A stretch of DNA of 64,000 nt from an uncultured Methylococcaceae bacterium (GTDB taxonomy: Bacteria; Pseudomonadota; Gammaproteobacteria; Methylococcales; Methylomonadaceae). The stretch's first letter is position 1. Each line of letters opens with the position of its first letter. The stretch covers positions 1 through 64,000 of the forward strand of contig CAIXAE010000013.1 in assembly GCA_903917345.1 (NCBI GenBank), read 5' to 3'. Position numbers and translations under genes: made by a program. The notes below the pieces were generated by a model. The model did no database searches, was not told the DNA's origin, and saw only the letters and a list, made by a program, of their open reading frames with translations. Below, piece after piece: positions 1 through 8,623 of this stretch.

Positions 1-75
1 GGTGCTTAGCTCAGCTGGGAGAGCATCGCCCTTACAAGGCGAGGGTCGGGGGTTCGAACCCCTCAGCACCCACCA
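1..75 (+). tRNA. tRNA-Val(TAC), first base outside window
   Basis: A cloverleaf can be folded. The anticodon loop CTTACAA gives anticodon TAC (valine), the T-loop is TTCGAAC, and CCA is encoded at 73-75. The 7-bp acceptor stem only pairs fully if one G precedes position 1, so the gene is cut by a single base at the window edge. It is followed after 6 nt by tRNA-Asp, probably in one transcript. Confidence 0.95.
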
Positions 76-81
76 GACTTT

Positions 82-158
82 GGAGTGGTAGTTCAGTTGG
101 TTAGAATACCGGCCTGTCACGCCGGTGGTCGCGGGTTCGAGCCCCGTCCACTCCGCCA
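82..158 (+). tRNA. tRNA-Asp(GTC)
   Basis: Cloverleaf with acceptor GGAGTGG/CCACTCC, anticodon loop CTGTCAC (anticodon GTC, aspartate), T-loop TTCGAGC and encoded CCA. It lies between tRNA-Val and a strong terminator, so the two tRNAs form a small operon upstream of ppiD. Confidence 0.96.
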
Positions 159-168
159 AAATCAGAAG

Positions 169-200
169 CCCCGAACCAAGATGGTTCGGGGTTTTTTTTT
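169..200 (+). terminator. Rho-independent terminator of the Val-Asp tRNA operon
   Basis: A 9-bp stem (CCCCGAACC/GGTTCGGGG) with a 5-nt loop is followed directly by nine T residues. Confidence 0.93.
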
Positions 201-230
201 GCTCGTAAATTGATACATTAAGGCTGATCT

Positions 231-2108
231 ATGCTAACTAAAATTAGAGAAAAATCACAGGGCGCCCTTGCTTGGGTTATCTTGTCATTAATTTGTGTGC
301 CTTTTGCTTTGTGGGGCATCAATAATTATTTAGACGCGGGTGGGGAATCGCCTATCGCATCTGTTGGATCTAAAGATTTTTACCAGAAAGATGTCAATAA
401 AGCTTACGAGCAATATAGCCAGAATCTTAAGGGTTTAGCTATAGACGAACTAACGCTTAAAGCGGAAGCATTACAAAAATTAATTAAAGACGAAGTCTTA
501 TTGCAATATGTGCACGCTGAAGGACTTGTGGTCACTGATGATGAGGCAAGAGACTTTATTAAGTCACTCCCTTATTTTCAGGTAGATGGTAAATTCAGTG
601 ATAAGCAATATAAAACTTTATTGGGTTCTCAGAGAATCTCATCGTCTGAGTTCGTAAATCGAATTAAAAATGCCCTTATTATGGAGCAGTTCCAGCACAG
701 TATAGTTGATAGTAGTTTTGCTACCACCTTTGATGTAGAGAGCTTCTTTAAAATACAGAATCAACAACGCGATGTCAGCTATGTAACTGTTGGACTTGAT
801 TCAGCAGCAGAGCAGCCAACAACTGAAGAAATCTCAAGTTATTATCACGTAAATCAAGAGGCCTATCGTACACCAGAACAGGTATCTGTAGAGTATGTAG
901 AGCTTAAACTTGAAGACTTGGCTAAAAAAGTCAGTGTTACTGATGACAAATTAAAAGCGTATTACGACGAACAGAAAGATCAGTATACGACGCCAGAGCG
1001 TAGAAAAATCAGTCATATTCTGATATCAATTAATGACAAAATCACAGAGAAAGATGCTTTAGAAAAGGCAGTCAAGGCTAAACAAGAATTAGCCAAAAAA
1101 GACTTTGCAGCTTTAGCAGCAGAAGTATCGGATGATAAATTAACCGCTAAAAAAGGCGGTGACCTAGGTTTATTTAACGTAGGCGTTATGGAGAAAGCGT
1201 TTGAAGACTCAGCGAGTTCTTTAAAGCTAGGTGAAGTATCAGAACCCATTAGATCATCTTATGGATATCATTTGATTAAAGTAACCGAATTGGTTGCGGG
1301 CAATACAAAATCATTCGATAGTGTAAAAGACGAGCTTACTAAGGCTTATCAAAAAGCGCAGGCAGAAAATGCTTTTTATGAGGCGAGTGAAAAATTAACT
1401 CAGTTGAGTTATGAGCATCCAGATAACTTGCAATCAGTTTCTGAGGCGTTAGATCTTAAAATTCAGAAAACAGCACTATTCAGTAAATCGAGTGGTCAAG
1501 GTATTGCAGCTGATGAAAAAGTACGTGGTGCTGCATTTGCAGAGGAAATCTTGCAAGGCAATAACAGTGCTCCCATTGAAAAAACTAATGAGCATTTAGT
1601 TGTTATCAGATTATTAGAGCATAAGGCTGCCGCTCAGCGTGATTTAAGCGAAGTAAAATCAGAAATCACAGCGGTATTAAAGCAAGAAAAAGCGCAAAAA
1701 TTAGCGATAGAAAAAGCGCAAAAAATAAAAGCCAGTTTAGAGACAGGTAAAGCGTTAAAAGATGTAGCGGTAGACTATAAATTAGAGGTTAAATCTGAAA
1801 ATGCGTTAGTGCGAGGTAAAAGTAAGTTACCCGCAGCATTAACAGAGGCCGTATTTAAAGCCGCTAAACCAGTAGGTGATAAAGCGAGTATTTTTGTTGT
1901 CGCCTTACCCTCAGGTGAGCAAGTTGTGGCTTCATTATCAAAAGTAACGCCAGGCGTTATGAGTGATGAAGATAAAAAACAAATGGACTTAGCGAAGAAA
2001 AACATCGCAAATGCCTTTGGTCAAGCAGACTTCAACCAAGTGTTAAATAGTTTGCAAGCTGAAGCAAATGTTAAAGTGCATAAAAAAGCCCAAGCTCAGC
2101 AACAATAA
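231..2108 (+). CDS. ppiD: Peptidyl-prolyl cis-trans isomerase PpiD (SurA-like periplasmic chaperone)
   Basis: A 625-aa inner-membrane-anchored periplasmic folding helper. Residues 1-10 are a short cytoplasmic tail, and about 12-30 form a single transmembrane anchor (LAWVILSLICVPFALWGI). A SurA_N-like chaperone region follows, and a parvulin-type PPIase domain lies at about 258-354 (RRKISHILI at its start, GGDLGLF and GYHLIKV later). Length and domain order match PpiD of E. coli (623 aa). PpiD family members associate with the Sec translocon and act on emerging outer-membrane proteins; whether the isomerase site is active cannot be judged here (E. coli PpiD has little activity). The ATG lies 30 nt after the tRNA terminator with only a weak AAGG ribosome site. 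It is transcribed alone and closed by its own terminator. Confidence 0.92.
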   Translation: MLTKIREKSQGALAWVILSLICVPFALWGINNYLDAGGESPIASVGSKDFYQKDVNKAYEQYSQNLKGLAIDELTLKAEALQKLIKDEVLLQYVHAEGLVVTDDEARDFIKSLPYFQVDGKFSDKQYKTLLGSQRISSSEFVNRIKNALIMEQFQHSIVDSSFATTFDVESFFKIQNQQRDVSYVTVGLDSAAEQPTTEEISSYYHVNQEAYRTPEQVSVEYVELKLEDLAKKVSVTDDKLKAYYDEQKDQYTTPERRKISHILISINDKITEKDALEKAVKAKQELAKKDFAALAAEVSDDKLTAKKGGDLGLFNVGVMEKAFEDSASSLKLGEVSEPIRSSYGYHLIKVTELVAGNTKSFDSVKDELTKAYQKAQAENAFYEASEKLTQLSYEHPDNLQSVSEALDLKIQKTALFSKSSGQGIAADEKVRGAAFAEEILQGNNSAPIEKTNEHLVVIRLLEHKAAAQRDLSEVKSEITAVLKQEKAQKLAIEKAQKIKASLETGKALKDVAVDYKLEVKSENALVRGKSKLPAALTEAVFKAAKPVGDKASIFVVALPSGEQVVASLSKVTPGVMSDEDKKQMDLAKKNIANAFGQADFNQVLNSLQAEANVKVHKKAQAQQQ

Positions 2109-2122
2109 GCAATACTAGTCAT

Positions 2123-2152
2123 AAAAAAGGGAGCTTTATGCTCCCTTTTTTT
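2123..2152 (+). terminator. Rho-independent terminator of ppiD
   Basis: Stem GGGAGC/GCTCCC, extended by A/T pairing, with a 5-nt loop and a run of seven T residues, 15 nt after the ppiD stop codon. Confidence 0.9.
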
Positions 2153-2236
2153 GTGATTTTAAAACTACACTCAGATCATTTGATTGGGTACAATTAAAGT
2201 ATCTAATGTCTTTTCAGTAATGTTCATTTTTTGTTT

Positions 2237-4363
2237 ATGAAGATGAGAACCACCATACTCCCATTGCTTTTTATATTACTGGTAGGTTGCGACGATATAC
2301 AGCTTAACAACCCTTATTCAGATAATGAAGGAAAGCAGACTGTTCTATATCAATCATTTTCTGAACGTCCAAAGCATTTAGATCCTGCAACCTCCTATAG
2401 CGAAAATGAATACGCATTTATAGCGCAAATTTATGAGCCGCTTTTTCAATATCATTACCTTAAAAGACCTTATCAATTAACGCCATTAACAGCGACTGAA
2501 TTACCCGAAATTATTTATCGTGATGCTCAAGGTAAAGTTTTAGCCAAAAATACCTCAGAGCAAGACATTGCCTATACTGATTACGTCATCAATATTAAGT
2601 CCGATATTCACTATCAACCGCATCCTGCTTTAGCAAAGGACGCGAATGGAAAGTACATTTACCATCAATTAACCCCAGACCAAGTTCAGGCATACAACAC
2701 TTTAAGTGATTTTAAAGAAGTGGGGACAAGAGAGCTGACTGCAGGCGATTATATTCAGCAAATTAAGCGGTTGGCGCATCCTAAAATACAATCGCCCATC
2801 GCAGAGATTATGAAGAACTATATCGTTGGTTTTGATGATTTCTCAAAACAAGTTAAACAATTGAAAAAGACAGACATTACTGCTTTATCAATGGCCGGGC
2901 TAGAAATCATAAATCCATATCAATATCGCATTCGTATTAAAGGTAAATATCCACAATTTATCTATTGGTTATCCATGCCTTTCTTTTCTCCCATGCCGTG
3001 GGAAGCGGACGTGTTTTATGAGCAAGCGGGTTTAGCGGATAAAAACATTACCTTAGATTGGTATCCTATCGGTACAGGGCCTTACTTATTAGCTGAGAAC
3101 AATCCTAATCGGCGGATGATCTTGCAGAAGAATCCTAATTTTCATCTAGAAACATATCCAGCAGAGGGTGAGCCAGAAGATCAGGCAAAAGGCTTACTAG
3201 CAGATGCGGGTAAAAAACTGCCTTTTATAGATAAAGTCGTTTTTATGTTAGAAAAAGAAACGATCCCTTATTGGACAAAGTTTTTACAAGGTTATTATGA
3301 TGCTTCTGGCATAGCATCAGACAGCTTTGACCAAGCGATACAATTTACAGGGACAGGCGGCATTGCATTAACAGAATCCATGCAAGAGAAAGGTGTTCAG
3401 TTACAAACATCAGTAGAAACATCTATTTTCTACATGGGCTTTAATATGCTCGATACCACCGTGGGGGGTGACAGCGAAAGAGCAAGGAAATTACGCCAAG
3501 CCATCGCGATAGCCGTCGATTATGAAGAATATATCTCTATATTTAGGAATGGTCGGGGTGTTGTAGCTCAGGGCGCGATACCTCCGGGTATTTTTGGTTA
3601 TGCAGAGGGAAGAGAAGGTAATAACTTTTATAGTTTTGATTGGCAGAATAATAAAGCACAACGTAAAAAAATTGCCGAAGCACAAAAGTTAATGCAAGAA
3701 GCGGGATACCCCAATGGCGTTGATCCCACTACAAAAGAACCGCTGATATTGTATTTTGATACAGCTGCGGTAAGTACAGATGATCGTCCCACCATGAATT
3801 GGTATCGTAAACAATTCGAAAAATTGGGTATTAAATTAGTCATTAGAGCGACTGATTACAATCGTTTCCAAGAAAAAATGCGCTCAGGTAATGAGCAGAT
3901 TTTTGTCTGGGGCTGGAATGCAGATTACCCTGATCCAGAGAACTTCTTTTTCTTACTCTACGGTCCTAATGCCAAAGTAAAATTTGGTGGCGAAAATGCC
4001 GTCAACTATCAAAGTGCAGAATTTGATAAGCTATTTGAAAAAATGCGCAATATGGATAACACGCCCGAGCGATTCCAAATCATTCAGCAAATGCAAGAAG
4101 TCGTCAGACATGATTCGCCATGGATCTTTGGCCTACACCCCAAAAACTTTTCTTTATATCACAGTTGGTTTGGTAATTTAAAACCCAACCTGATGGCCAA
4201 TAACAGGCTTAAATACACAAAACTTGATATCCACAGCAGAACAGAAAAGCGCAAGGCATGGAATTATCCCGTGTTAATGCCCATTGTTATCGGATTAATA
4301 ATCATAAGTCTTATCGCTTTATTAACGTTCTATCGCCGTCAAATGAAGAAGGCTAGCAAATGA
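2237..4363 (+). CDS. Oligopeptide-type ABC transporter substrate-binding lipoprotein with C-terminal membrane segment
   Basis: About 708 aa, family 5 extracellular solute-binding protein (SBP_bac_5; oligopeptide, dipeptide, nickel). A short hydrophobic signal ends in a lipobox (LLVGC), so it should be a lipoprotein. The body carries family features such as the YEPLFQY segment and the GTGPY motif. Unusually, the C-terminus has a second hydrophobic stretch (about residues 675-695) followed by a basic tail (RRQMKK), which would anchor the protein at both ends. ATG 2237 is preferred to TTG 2231; ATG 2243 is also possible, and no strong ribosome site separates them. The stop overlaps the next start (ATGA), so translation is coupled to the permease genes. 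The substrate is unknown. Confidence 0.85.
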   Translation: MKMRTTILPLLFILLVGCDDIQLNNPYSDNEGKQTVLYQSFSERPKHLDPATSYSENEYAFIAQIYEPLFQYHYLKRPYQLTPLTATELPEIIYRDAQGKVLAKNTSEQDIAYTDYVINIKSDIHYQPHPALAKDANGKYIYHQLTPDQVQAYNTLSDFKEVGTRELTAGDYIQQIKRLAHPKIQSPIAEIMKNYIVGFDDFSKQVKQLKKTDITALSMAGLEIINPYQYRIRIKGKYPQFIYWLSMPFFSPMPWEADVFYEQAGLADKNITLDWYPIGTGPYLLAENNPNRRMILQKNPNFHLETYPAEGEPEDQAKGLLADAGKKLPFIDKVVFMLEKETIPYWTKFLQGYYDASGIASDSFDQAIQFTGTGGIALTESMQEKGVQLQTSVETSIFYMGFNMLDTTVGGDSERARKLRQAIAIAVDYEEYISIFRNGRGVVAQGAIPPGIFGYAEGREGNNFYSFDWQNNKAQRKKIAEAQKLMQEAGYPNGVDPTTKEPLILYFDTAAVSTDDRPTMNWYRKQFEKLGIKLVIRATDYNRFQEKMRSGNEQIFVWGWNADYPDPENFFFLLYGPNAKVKFGGENAVNYQSAEFDKLFEKMRNMDNTPERFQIIQQMQEVVRHDSPWIFGLHPKNFSLYHSWFGNLKPNLMANNRLKYTKLDIHSRTEKRKAWNYPVLMPIVIGLIIISLIALLTFYRRQMKKASK

Positions 4364-5337
4364 TTCAATATATTATTAGGCGATTTTTATACGCCATCCC
4401 CTTATTAATTGGCGTTAATATCCTGACCTTTGTGCTCTTTTTCGTGGTGAATAGTCCTGATGATATGGCACGGATGCAATTGGGCCAAAAGCGTGTAACC
4501 GAGCAATCAATCAATAATTGGAAACAGCAGCATGGCTATAACTTGCCGTTACTGTGGAATGCAGAAGCGCAAGATCAAGAGAAAGTCACTCAAACTATTT
4601 TTTATCAAAAATCAGTCGGTTTATTCCTATTTAGATTTGGGGTATCAGACAGTGGTAGAAATATAGGAGCAGATATACAAGAACGCATGTGGCCAAGCCT
4701 AGCTTTGGCGCTTCCGACCTTAGTCCTAGGGCTAATTGTGGACATTAGCTTAGCGCTTATGATGGTTTTATATCGCAATAGTTATATAGAGCGCACAGGG
4801 CTGGTCTTATGTGTCGTGCTGCTGTCTATCTCCTCATTGTTTTACATTATTGGTGGGCAATTTATCTTTGCCAAAGTATTAAAGTGGGTGCCTATCTCAG
4901 GCTATGACGATGGATTTTCGGCTATAAAATTTCTATTATTACCCATCATAATTGGAGTATTTTCAGGATCAGGATCAGGTGTACGCTGGTATCGGACTCT
5001 GTTTTTAGAAGAAGTAGAAAAAGACTACGTAAGAACCGCCAGAGCAAAAGGTTTAACAGAAACTCAAGCCTTGTTTAAACACGTCTTACCCAATGCCTTA
5101 ATCCCGATATTAACCGGAGTCGTGGTTATCTTGCCGTTATTGTTTATGGGTAGTTTAATTATGGAATCATTCTTTAGTATTCCAGGTTTAGGCAGTTACA
5201 CCCTAGATGCTATTAATAGCCAAGATTTTGCTATCGTTAGATCCATGGTGTTTTTAGGCTCAGTACTCTATGTATTTGGCTTGTTATTAACCGATATTTC
5301 ATACACATGGGTTGATCCAAGAGTGAGGTTGTCTTAA
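4360..5337 (+). CDS. ABC transporter permease, DppB/OppB type
   Basis: A 325-aa inner-membrane permease. The N-terminus (IIRRFLYAIPLLIGVNILTF) is typical of DppB-family first permeases, and the cytoplasmic EAA loop is visible as DYVRTARAKGL about residues 222-232. Around six membrane segments are expected. It should pair with the next gene to form the translocation pore for the lipoprotein upstream. Start and stop overlap both neighbours, which marks a tight three-gene operon. No gene for an ATP-binding subunit occurs in this operon or elsewhere in the window. Confidence 0.9.
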   Translation: MIQYIIRRFLYAIPLLIGVNILTFVLFFVVNSPDDMARMQLGQKRVTEQSINNWKQQHGYNLPLLWNAEAQDQEKVTQTIFYQKSVGLFLFRFGVSDSGRNIGADIQERMWPSLALALPTLVLGLIVDISLALMMVLYRNSYIERTGLVLCVVLLSISSLFYIIGGQFIFAKVLKWVPISGYDDGFSAIKFLLLPIIIGVFSGSGSGVRWYRTLFLEEVEKDYVRTARAKGLTETQALFKHVLPNALIPILTGVVVILPLLFMGSLIMESFFSIPGLGSYTLDAINSQDFAIVRSMVFLGSVLYVFGLLLTDISYTWVDPRVRLS

Positions 5338-6689
5338 TGGTGGTTTTATGGACAGATGCACTCATTTATTTGTTGCTGATTAGCGTGTTATTAGTTGCGC
5401 TATCACTGCGCAACAAAGAGCACATGCAAAGACCTTTACGGAAAATTTCTCAAAGTAAGATTGGCATTGCCTCATTAGTGATCTTGCTGTTCTTCGTGGG
5501 AATAGGGCTGTTAGATTCCATTCACTTTAAACCCAGTGATACCAAAAATACAGAGATCATCAGTGTATTAGATTATTGGGCCACCAACTTAAGAGAGCAT
5601 AACGAAAAAACCTATTCAGCGCCTTTTTCTACGCATTTATACAGTAAAGAAATTATCGTTTCCCCCGATGGAGCCGTGCATTGGGATTATCAAAGACTAG
5701 ACTTTGGTGGCAGACATATTTACCTGCCAGAACATCAGCTGTTACCTGATATCGCAAAAAAAGTAGCCTTTGGATTGGTGCAAGGCATCGTTATAGACTG
5801 CTTTTTGATAGTTGTTTTTTTAATCATGCGCTATAAGCTTTCAAAAAAAGGGTCGTCACTATTTTCTTTAAGCACACGAACAAAAACAGCCCTAGTTGTT
5901 TCAGCTGTTATTATCGCAGTCGCTTATTGCCTCATTTATCTTTCTAGTTTTTATCATGTATTTGGTACCGATAAAGTCGGTGAAGATGTTTTTTATCAAG
6001 CAATAAAAAGTATACGTACCGGCCTAGTATTGGGCACCCTCACCACATTAGTGATGCTACCGCTGGCGATAATCTTTGGTATTCTGGCGGGCTTTTTTGG
6101 CGGGTGGGTCGACGATGTTATTCAATATATTTACACCACATTAAACGCAATCCCAGGCGTTTTATTAATAGCCGCATCCATACTGATGGTGCAAGTATAT
6201 ATGGCCGGACATGAGCAAGCATTTACCAGCATAATCGTGCGAGCAGACACGCGCTTACTGTTTTTATGCTTAATATTGGGTGTAACTAATTGGACAGGAT
6301 TATGCCGCTTATTAAGAGCAGAAACCTTAAAGTTACGAGAAATGGAATATGTACAAGCCGCCCGCGCATTAGGCGTTAAACAAGGCATGATTTTGTTTAG
6401 ACACATACTGCCTAATGTCATGCATATCGTTTTAATCTCAGTCGTATTAGATTTTAGCTCGTTAGTATTAGCCGAAGCCGTATTGTCCTACATTAATATT
6501 GGCGTGGATCCCACAACCTATAGTTGGGGAAATATGATTAATGGCGCAAGATTAGAAATGGCCAGAGAGCCGATCGTCTGGTGGTCATTATCGGCCGCGT
6601 TTTTATTTATGTTTACTTTAGTATTGGCCGCCAATTTATTTGCAGATACCGTACAAGATGCATTTGATCCAAGAAGAAGTGCAGAGTGA
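5337..6689 (+). CDS. ABC transporter permease, DppC/OppC type
   Basis: A 450-aa second permease, longer than usual for DppC proteins (about 300 aa). The extra length is N-terminal: two hydrophobic segments and a periplasmic region of about 100 residues before the conserved core. The core begins near residue 210 with HVFGTDKVGED (DppC-like GTD motif), and the EAA loop reads EYVQAARALGVKQG. The start codon overlaps the stop of the preceding permease by one base. No ATPase gene follows; the next gene is csrA, so ATP-hydrolysing subunits must be encoded elsewhere or shared. Confidence 0.88.
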   Translation: MVVLWTDALIYLLLISVLLVALSLRNKEHMQRPLRKISQSKIGIASLVILLFFVGIGLLDSIHFKPSDTKNTEIISVLDYWATNLREHNEKTYSAPFSTHLYSKEIIVSPDGAVHWDYQRLDFGGRHIYLPEHQLLPDIAKKVAFGLVQGIVIDCFLIVVFLIMRYKLSKKGSSLFSLSTRTKTALVVSAVIIAVAYCLIYLSSFYHVFGTDKVGEDVFYQAIKSIRTGLVLGTLTTLVMLPLAIIFGILAGFFGGWVDDVIQYIYTTLNAIPGVLLIAASILMVQVYMAGHEQAFTSIIVRADTRLLFLCLILGVTNWTGLCRLLRAETLKLREMEYVQAARALGVKQGMILFRHILPNVMHIVLISVVLDFSSLVLAEAVLSYINIGVDPTTYSWGNMINGARLEMAREPIVWWSLSAAFLFMFTLVLAANLFADTVQDAFDPRRSAE

Positions 6690-6878
6690 TTAAGCTATAC
6701 TCAAATAACTGATTGATTCAAATGCACAGACGCGTCAAAGCAAGTGATAGGTGGATTTTTAGTGGATTGTTAATGGGGTTTGAGGTTTTATTTATAATAA
6801 AAAACTGATATCATATTCAATCTTAGTCGGATACTGCGTAAGACCAGTGGGTTTATAATAGACAGTTAGGGAGAAACC

Positions 6879-7067
6879 ATGCTTATATTGACGCGTCGTG
6901 TAGGTGAGACTTTAATGATCGGTGATGAGGTAACTGTTACTGTTCTTGGAGTGAAGGGAAATCAAGTGCGTATTGGAGTTAACGCGCCAAAAGATGTATC
7001 TGTACATAGAGAAGAAATTTACGACAGAATCAAAAAAGAGCAATCTGACTCAGATTCTGACGAATAA
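6879..7067 (+). CDS. csrA: Carbon storage regulator CsrA, RNA-binding translational regulator
   Basis: 62 aa, the normal CsrA/RsmA length. The N-terminus [10 protein letters not shown] and the C-terminal [10 protein letters not shown] are nearly invariant in the family and contain the residues (Leu4 and the Arg of HREE) that contact GGA motifs in target mRNA. CsrA works as a homodimer that blocks ribosome sites or alters RNA decay. The ribosome site is GGGAG, 5 nt before ATG. The downstream order csrA/tRNA-Ser(GCT)/tRNA-Arg is the same as in E. coli. The last residues are a run of acidic and serine residues (SDSDSDE). Confidence 0.97.
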   Translation: MLILTRRVGETLMIGDEVTVTVLGVKGNQVRIGVNAPKDVSVHREEIYDRIKKEQSDSDSDE

Positions 7068-7076
7068 GCTGTTTAA

Positions 7077-7168
7077 GGAGGGATGGCCGAGAGGCTGAAG
7101 GCGCTCCCCTGCTAAGGGAGTATGGGCTTTATCTCCCATCGAGGGTTCGAACCCCTCTCTCTCCGCCA
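7077..7168 (+). tRNA. tRNA-Ser(GCT)
   Basis: A 92-nt class II tRNA with a long variable arm (about 7118-7140). Anticodon loop CTGCTAA gives GCT (serine AGC/AGT). CCA is encoded. It starts 9 nt after the csrA stop codon. Confidence 0.96.
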
Positions 7169-7243
7169 TATTAAGAAAGTCAATCGGTTCAAATAAAGAT
7201 TGACTAAAACCGAGAAAAAAAAGATAATAAGCGGCTCAATTAG

Positions 7244-7320
7244 GCGCCCGTAGCTCAGCTGGATAGAGTAATCGGCTACGAACCGATCGGTCGGGAGTTC
7301 GAATCTCTCCGGGCGCGCCA
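7244..7320 (+). tRNA. tRNA-Arg(ACG)
   Basis: Cloverleaf with acceptor GCGCCCG/CGGGCGC, anticodon loop CTACGAA (ACG, arginine CGN) and encoded CCA. It is nearly identical to tRNA-Arg(TCG) at 7463, differing at the anticodon, one acceptor base and one T-stem pair. Confidence 0.96.
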
Positions 7321-7336
7321 TTGAACCAAGAATTAT

Positions 7337-7412
7337 TCCCCTGTAGCTCAGTCGGTAGAGCGGATGACTGTTAATCATTAGGTCGGCGGTTCGAGCCCGT
7401 CCGGGGGAGCCA
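7337..7412 (+). tRNA. tRNA-Asn(GTT)
   Basis: Cloverleaf with acceptor TCCCCTG/CGGGGGA, anticodon loop CTGTTAA (GTT, asparagine), T-loop TTCGAGC and encoded CCA. Its 3' end and downstream flank recur at 9914, 12904 and 18786 as displaced fragments, so this gene has probably served as a repeated integration target. Confidence 0.96.
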
Positions 7413-7420
7413 AATATAAG

Positions 7421-7454
7421 AAAGCCTTGCATGTTGTGTGTAAGGCTTTTTTTA
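7421..7454 (+). terminator. Terminator after tRNA-Asn (AAGCCTT family)
   Basis: Stem AAGCCTTGCA/TGTAAGGCTT with a 7-nt loop and T-run, ending TTTTTTTATG. It is a member of a sequence-related terminator family repeated through the window. Confidence 0.9.
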
Positions 7455-7462
7455 TGCCTTAT

Positions 7463-7539
7463 GCGCTCGTAGCTCAGCTGGATAGAGTAATCGGCTTCGA
7501 ACCGATCGGTCGGGGGTTCGAATCCCTCCGGGCGCGCCA
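7463..7539 (+). tRNA. tRNA-Arg(TCG)
   Basis: Cloverleaf with acceptor GCGCTCG/CGGGCGC (one T-G pair), anticodon loop CTTCGAA (TCG, arginine CGA) and encoded CCA. The 32 bases at 7508-7539 recur without change at 9335-9366. It probably arose by duplication of tRNA-Arg(ACG) followed by an anticodon change. Confidence 0.95.
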
Positions 7540-7549
7540 TCTTTAAAAG

Positions 7550-7580
7550 AAAGCCTTACATTCGATTGTAGGGCTTTTTT
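7550..7580 (+). terminator. Terminator after tRNA-Arg(TCG) (AAGCCTT family)
   Basis: Stem AAGCCTTACA/TGTAGGGCTT with a 6-nt loop followed by a T-run. Confidence 0.9.
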
Positions 7581-7720
7581 TATGTCTTTTAAAATTTAAG
7601 TGGAATAACACACTGATTGATAAATAACTTAGAAATATTGCGTTCACTTTAAGTGTGAATTACACTTTGGTCTTGGTAGAAGAATATATTGTAGTTAACG
7701 CATTAAAAAGGAATCCCATC

Positions 7721-7951
7721 ATGCAAGCCTATTATGAAATAGAAACCGATATTCCTAAAAATCACCGACTTAATTTAGTGTTACCTGATGATATTCCAGA
7801 AGGTAAGGCGAAATTGGCTATTATTTATGAAGTACCCAATAAACAAACCCAAAACGTAGAAGACTTAATTAATGCGATTAAAAAGTTTCGCGTCACACAA
7901 ACTTTATCTAATCAAGAAATAAAAGCGTTAATTGAGGAAGGACGTGCCTAG
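7721..7951 (+). CDS. Type II toxin-antitoxin system, VapB-like antitoxin
   Basis: 76 aa if started at ATG 7721, which has AAGGA 8 nt upstream; longer in-frame starts back to 7655 lack such a site. The protein is small and acidic, with an N-terminal strand region (LNLVLPDDIPEG) like the short antitoxins that sit before PIN toxins. It overlaps the next gene by 8 nt. It should bind and silence the downstream VapC and repress the operon; its fold could not be assigned with certainty from sequence alone. First module downstream of the tRNA cluster. Confidence 0.7.
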   Translation: MQAYYEIETDIPKNHRLNLVLPDDIPEGKAKLAIIYEVPNKQTQNVEDLINAIKKFRVTQTLSNQEIKALIEEGRA

Positions 7952-8369
7952 TTTAGTATTGGATAATTCGGTTGCTATGCGCTGGTGTTTTAAAGACGGC
8001 AGTGATTCGGATTTAAGTTATGCTGACAAAGTCCTAGATCGTCTCGCCGACACCATTTTTTTAGTACCTAACCTTTGGCATTTAGAAGCTGCAAATGTAA
8101 TAGCTCGCGCTCAAAAGCGCCAATGGTTAACCACTGAGCAAATGCAACAGTTTTTAGACTTGGTGCTTCAACTACCTCTTAAAGTTGATTTAGAAACAGC
8201 AAAAAAAGCTATGGCTGAAACATTTAACTTGGCAAGTGTACATAACTTGTCAGTTTATGACGCGGCTTATCTAGAATTAGCCTTACGTCATCATGTGCCA
8301 CTAGCTACATTAGATTTAGATTTAAGAAAAGCCGCTTCTAATGTCAATGTAACTATTTTTAACTTATAA
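7944..8369 (+). CDS. PIN-domain ribonuclease toxin, VapC family
   Basis: 141 aa from GTG 7944, directly after GAGGAAGG; TTG 7932 is the alternative. PIN-domain acidic residues are in order: Asp in LVLDNS near the N-terminus, Glu in LEAAN about residue 46, Asp in VYDAAY about 110, and Asp in LATLDLDL about 126. VapC proteins are Mg-dependent RNases that cut tRNA or rRNA when freed from antitoxin. Coupled to the antitoxin by overlap. Directly downstream is a truncated copy of the tail of another toxin-antitoxin module (8384-8521). Confidence 0.82.
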   Translation: MPSLVLDNSVAMRWCFKDGSDSDLSYADKVLDRLADTIFLVPNLWHLEAANVIARAQKRQWLTTEQMQQFLDLVLQLPLKVDLETAKKAMAETFNLASVHNLSVYDAAYLELALRHHVPLATLDLDLRKAASNVNVTIFNL

Positions 8370-8383
8370 CCTATACACCACCC

Positions 8384-8555
8384 CTTGATCGTTTAGATAA
8401 AGAAGACAAAACATCGTTTTAGATTTGAAGCGAAATCAGTTTTTAAAAAGACTAGGAGCACATTGTTATAATTTGATTTGAATTCGGTTTATGGTCGGGC
8501 TTCGAATCCATCGGTGCACGCAATTTTTAAGAAAGCCTTACATGTATGTGTAGGG
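8384..8555 (+). repeat. Degraded duplicate of the 9226-9385 segment (antitoxin tail, tRNA-Arg end, terminator)
   Basis: From CTTGATCGTTTAGATAAAG onward this copies 9226 onward with few changes: the last 12 codons of the antitoxin gene and its TAG (8384-8422), the downstream spacer, and a damaged tRNA-Arg 3' end (about 8493-8521). A terminator of the AAGCCTT family follows at 8530-8562. It is the end of an older copy of the next module whose 5' part is missing. Confidence 0.88.
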
Positions 8556-8563
8556 CTTTTTTT
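8530..8563 (+). terminator. AAGCCTT-family terminator after degraded tRNA-Arg end
   Basis: Stem AAGCCTTACA/TGTAGGGCTT with T-run and the flank ATGTCTGTAAGAAAT, which is also found after the copy at 9940. Confidence 0.85.
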
Positions 8564-8623
8564 ATGTCTGTAAGAAATGCAAAATGATTGCTACTTTATT
8601 TGATAGCATATAAGCTATCTAAT

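Noticed and set aside
7112-7540. 142-aa minus-strand ORF across the tRNA cluster
   Set aside because: It is read from the antisense of four tRNA genes; the repeated ARPEGFEPPTDRF motif is a well-known tRNA artefact.
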